Assembly: GCF_021582895.2 (NCBI RefSeq)
Contig: NZ_CP091139.2
Location: forward strand, 1,302,001 to 1,366,000
Length of the DNA stretch: 64,000 bases
Source: Microbacterium elymi
GTDB lineage: Bacteria > Actinomycetota > Actinomycetes > Actinomycetales > Microbacteriaceae
Direction of reading: 5' to 3'
Within the stretch, counting starts at the first letter, position 1; the number at the start of each line of letters is the position of its first letter. The position numbers and the translations under genes are program-made. The notes beneath the pieces are model-generated. The model did not search any database. It was not told the DNA's origin and was given only the letters and a program-made list of their open reading frames with translations. This document shows, piece after piece, positions 60,547 to 64,000 of this stretch.

Positions 60547-61426
60547 TCATCGAGCCGCCACCAGCTCGAGGAAGTGCGTGCGCATCCGCGCGGCATCCGG
60601 TCGGATGCCGGTGATCAGGCGCATCCCCTCGACGGACTGGCCGACGTTCATGCGTCCACCGTCCAGGGTCTTCAGTCCCCGCTCTCGGGCGGCGGTCAGC
60701 AGTTCGGTCTCGATCGGGAAGTACACGACATCGGCGACCCATGCGCCATCCTTCAACTCGGCGACGTCGAACGGCGCTCCGGGGTGGTTCAGCATCCCGA
60801 GCGGGGTCGCATTGATGGCGCCGTCGGCACGGCCCAGTGCCGGAGAGGCGTCCCGCGTGCTCACGGTATCGACCTGCTGGGCCGGGAAGACGTCGCGTAG
60901 CCGCTGCGCCAGCTCTTCCACCCGGACGGGATCGATGTCGGCCAGGGTGAGCCGACTCGCGCCGAGCGACAGCATGGCGTAGGCGACGGCAGAGCCGGCC
61001 CCTCCTCCGCCGAACTGGACGACATCGTCGAGGGGCAGTCCGGGCAGGCCGTCCAGGATCCCGTCTCGGAATCCCACCCAGTCGGTGTTGTAGCCGATGA
61101 ACCGCCCGCCGCGGATGATGACCAGGTTCACCGCCCCGAGCCGCTGCGCGTTCCCGATCGATCTCGTCCAGATGGGGGATGACCAGCTGCTTGCACGGGT
61201 AGGTGATGTTGACCGCGGAGTAGCCGGCGTCGCGCAGTTCGTCCAACAGGTCGCCGACGCTTTCCGGCGGCAGGCCGCGATCGGCGAGATCGACCAGCGT
61301 GTAGGTGTAGTCGAACCCGAGTGCGGCGGCCTCCCGCGTGTGCAGCGCGGGCGAAAGCGACGGGCCGATCCCTCGTCCGATCAGCCCCACGCGGAAGCGC
61401 GCCGGGGCCGGGTCCTGCTCGATCAT
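60547..61426 (-). CDS. aroE: Quinate/shikimate dehydrogenase
   Basis: About 292 aa. SLSPALHTREA near residue 23, catalytic Lys in NITYPCKQ near 78, Asp in YNTDWVGF near 118, and the NAD(P) loop GGGGAGSAVAYA. One indel near 61155 (after DRERA; two bases probably lost). GCAAGC at 61189 is genuine here since it encodes the conserved Cys-Lys. Oxidises quinate or shikimate to the 3-dehydro form. The final HFLELV region is typical of catabolic YdiB/QsuD-type enzymes. Start ATG at 61426. Confidence 0.86.
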
Positions 61427-61437
61427 CGACCCTCTCC

Positions 61438-62202
61438 TCAGATGCCGAGGTAGATCTTGCGCACGCGCGGATCGGTGCGCAGTTCGGCGGCCGATCCCTC
61501 GATCTCGATCCGGCCGTTCTCCATCACGTAGCAGTACGTGGTGGCTTCGAACGTGAGCTTCGCGTTCTGCTCCACCAGGAGGATTCCCATGTCGGCCCGG
61601 TTCAGCCGCTGCACCACGGCCAGCACCTCGTCGACGAGCTTCGGAGACAGTCCCATCGACGGCTCGTCCAGCACCAGCAGGCGGGGCTTGGACATCAGCG
61701 CGCGACCGATCGCCAGCATCTGCTGCTGTCCGCCGGACAGCGCACCGGCCAGGCGGGTGCGCATCTCGCCGAGGACCGGGAACATCTCGTAGATCTCGGT
61801 GACCTGCGCCTTCGTCTCGGCGTTCCAGCGCTGGATGTACGCCCCGAGGAGCAGGTTCTTCTCCACGCTCAGGCCGCCGAAGACGTGGCGTCCCTCCGGC
61901 ACGTAGCCGATCCCCTCACGCACGACCTTGCGCGCGGGGATGCGCTTGAGGTCCACCTCGCCGTACTCGAGCCGCTCCGCCCGTCGGGGCACCAGGCCCA
62001 GCACCGCCTTGAGCGTGGAGGTCTTCCCGGCGCCGTTGGCACCGATGATCCCCACGGCCTGGCCGATGTCGACGGAGAAGCTGACGCCCTGCACGGCGGC
62101 GACTCCCCCGTAGTTCACGTAGAGCCCCTCGGCGACCAGCTTCGCCGGATTGTGCCCGGAAGACGAGGTCAGCCGATGTGCGGCCGTGTATGCATCGCTC
62201 AT
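61438..62202 (-). CDS. Branched-chain-type ABC transporter ATPase (LivF)
   Basis: Intact 254-aa ATPase: Walker A GANGAGKTSTLKAV, Q-loop YVPEGRHVFGGLSVEKNLLLGA, signature LSGGQQQMLAIGRAL and Walker B LLVLDEPSMGLSP. LivF-type. ATG overlaps the stop of the fused gene upstream. This importer class also carries aromatic and cyclic acids; with aroQ and aroE downstream, quinate or shikimate is a reasonable ligand guess. Confidence 0.88.
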   Translation of the reverse strand: MSDAYTAAHRLTSSSGHNPAKLVAEGLYVNYGGVAAVQGVSFSVDIGQAVGIIGANGAGKTSTLKAVLGLVPRRAERLEYGEVDLKRIPARKVVREGIGYVPEGRHVFGGLSVEKNLLLGAYIQRWNAETKAQVTEIYEMFPVLGEMRTRLAGALSGGQQQMLAIGRALMSKPRLLVLDEPSMGLSPKLVDEVLAVVQRLNRADMGILLVEQNAKLTFEATTYCYVMENGRIEIEGSAAELRTDPRVRKIYLGI

Positions 62203-64000
62203 TCTGCCGTTCCCTCCACCGGAGCGCTCTCGAGCATCTCCTCCTCCAGCTTCGCGTCGTCACCGAGGTAGGCCTCGATGACCTCCGCCGACTTGGCGAC
62301 CTCCTCGGGGAGCCCGTCGGCGATGACCTTCCCGGTCGACAGCACCGTCACCCGATCGCACATGGACATCACCAGGCCCATGTTGTGCTCGATGATGATC
62401 ACGGTGACGCCCATGGCACGGACGTCCTTGACGATCGCCTTGAGCTGGTTGACCTCGTCGCCGTTCAGCCCGGCGGCGGGTTCGTCCAGCACGGCAGCTT
62501 CGGCTTGGTCGCCATCGCCCGGGCGATCTCGACGCGACGCTGTGCACCGTAGGACAGCTCCGAGGGGACGGCGTCAGCCATCTTCAGGAGACCGTACCGC
62601 TCGAGGATCTCATCGGCTTCCTGCCGCATCCGGCGCTCGGACCGCAGCACGAACAGCGGCCGGAAGATGTACCGCCAGCCCCAGCGACTCTTCGTGCGGT
62701 CCACGCCCATCTGGACGTTCTCCCGCACCGAAAGCAGCGCGAACAGCCGCAGGTTCTGGAAGGTACGGGCCACGCCGCGCAGCGACAGCCGGTACGACGG
62801 TGTGCTCGTCGATCGCTCGCCGAGGATCTCGACGGTGCCGGACGTCGGCGGGTGGATGCCGCTCATGACGTTGAACAGCGTCGTCTTGCCCGACCCGTTG
62901 GGTCCGACCAATCCGCGGATCTCTCCCTCGCGCACCCGGATCGATACCCCGTCCAGCGCGCGGAGACCCTTGAAGGCCTTGACGACCTGGGTGACCTCGA
63001 GCACGATCGGGGCGCCTTCGGGCGGTCCGTTGACCGCGCCGGGCAGGTCGACCGCGAACGGGACGTAGGGGGCGACACCGAGGCCGCCGGCCTGCTCGCT
63101 GGAGCGTCTGCGCCGCCAGAGCTTGATCAGGCGGGCGGGGATGCCGGCGATCCCGGTCGGAAGGAAGACCACGAAGATCACGACCAGCGCGCCGTAGCCG
63201 AGTTGCGCGTAGATGGAGAAGTCGGCCAGCCAGGACCGGACGAAGATGAGTCCGACGGCGCCGATGACCACGCCCGGCAGGCTGTGGCGTCCGCCGATGA
63301 TCACCATGGCCAGGAGCAGGAACATGTTGGCCAGGCTGAACGACTCCGGGGCGACGAAGCGGATGAGTCCGGCGTAGAGCGCGCCGGCGACTCCGCCGTA
63401 CAGCCCGCCGAATGCGAAGGCGATCATGCGCAGCACCGGGACCCGGGTGCCCATCGCGGCGGCGGCCAGGTCGTCGTCGCGCATCGCGCGCAGTCGGCGG
63501 CCGAGTCGGGTGTGGACGATGAACGCCGCGAATGCGATGCCGAGCACCAGGAAGAACAGGCCGAGGTAATAGAAGAGGTAGTCGTCGCCCAGGTCGATCC
63601 CGAAGAACGTCGGCGCGGGGACTCCACTCAGCCCTTCGGCCTGGCCGGCCAGTGGCAGGTTTATCACCAGGCTGATGAACGCCAGCGACAGCCCGAGCGT
63701 GACGATCGCGAGATAGTGCGACTGCACCCGCAGGGCCGGGATGCCGACCAGCAGAGACACGAGGATCGCCAGGACCACGCCGGCCAGGGCCGCCGGCCAG
63801 AACGACCATCCGGCGTGCAGCGTGAGGATTGCGGCCGTGTAGGCGCCGACGCCGAGGAAGGCGACCTGGGCCAGGTCGAACTGGCCGGCGATGCCCATGG
63901 ACAGGAACAGTCCGATCGCCAGCAGCCCGAAGATCATCGAGACGTTGCTGACGTGGATCGTGTACGGGTCGACCAGGTACGGGAAGATGAGCGCCAGCAC
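62199..64000 (-). CDS. Fused branched-chain-type permease/ATPase (LivM-LivG), 5' end off window
   Basis: Natural fusion. The first about 300 residues seen are a LivM-like permease (GIAGQFDLAQVAFLGVGAYTAAIL; many membrane segments). A basic linker (KLWRRRRSSEQAGG) near 63110 joins a LivG-like ATPase with Walker A GPNGSGKTTLFNVMSG, signature LSYGAQRRVEIARAM and Walker B LDEPAAGL. The join is in one open frame. One base is lost near 62490 (KPKLP-VLDEP), just before Walker B. The start lies beyond 64000. Fusions like this are known in actinobacteria. Confidence 0.88.

Noticed and set aside
61187..61195. GCAAGC in the shikimate dehydrogenase gene as another insertion error
   Set aside because: It encodes the conserved Cys-Lys of NITYPCKQ in frame, so it is genuine. 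The same holds for GCAAGC/GCTTGC at about 845, 5195, 7575, 10275, 24436, 36466, 38995, 47255, 48745 and 49985.

Overview
The window is high-G+C DNA with tight operons, many GTG starts and ATGA or GTGA stop/start overlaps. Most genes are catabolic enzymes, binding-protein importers and LysR or IclR regulators. This suggests an actinobacterium, most likely Microbacteriaceae such as Microbacterium. That is an inference from gene families, helped by the fact that the best-studied C-glycoside deglycosidases of this type come from Microbacterium and Arthrobacter. I saw no rRNA, tRNA, CRISPR array or transposase. The whole segment reads as a plant-glycoside and aromatic catabolic island.

Layout. 1-9 kb: a minus-strand C-glycoside operon with two alpha/beta deglycosidase pairs, a Gfo/Idh/MocA oxidoreductase and a GMC flavoprotein, followed by a sugar-type ABC importer. 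9-14 kb: a LysR regulator, a single-chain beta-alpha deglycosidase, and a divergent LVIVD-repeat protein coupled to an FAD monooxygenase. 14-25 kb: an MFS transporter, a GH78 rhamnosidase, two FAH-fold hydrolases, a Tau/Ssu-type ABC importer and two SDRs in one long run. 25-29.5 kb: two paralogous esterases around a nucleoside-hydrolase-like gene, then a CMD-family protein and an IclR regulator. 29.6-35.5 kb: an operon of quercetinase-like cupin, esterase, GH1 and GH78, with a divergent LysR. 35.5-42.5 kb: a GH43 enzyme and a Dpp/Opp-type importer. 42.7-46 kb: an arylsulfatase and a metallo-beta-lactamase-fold protein. 46-49.7 kb: an IclR regulator, a striking 20-bp repeat array and pcaFJI. 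49.9-60 kb: three paralogous FAD dehydrogenases with a TIM-barrel protein, LysR, SDR, YciI-like protein, alcohol dehydrogenase and a second Gfo/Idh protein. 60-64 kb: dehydroquinase, shikimate/quinate dehydrogenase and a Liv-type ABC importer that runs off the right edge.

How it fits together (inference). Glycosidases (GH78, GH1, GH43) would remove O-linked sugars. The oxidase plus alpha/beta deglycosidase sets would cleave C-linked sugars. The cupin and esterases would open the flavonol ring and split the depside. FAH hydrolases, SDRs and flavoproteins would work on ring fragments, and pcaIJF would feed beta-ketoadipate to succinyl-CoA and acetyl-CoA. Conserved promoter motifs (an inverted repeat ATGTC-N7-GACAT at two loci, a CATAAG element at four promoters, and a 26-bp TGAAA-type box at three promoters) link these units into regulons.

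Data quality. About half of the genes are broken by one or more single-base indels although every protein motif is intact on both sides. Thirty of these are the same event, GCAGC (or GCTGC) read as GCAAGC (or GCTTGC), and most others are homopolymer slips. I treat them as consensus errors in a long-read assembly and report each such gene as one CDS across its frame breaks, not as a pseudogene.
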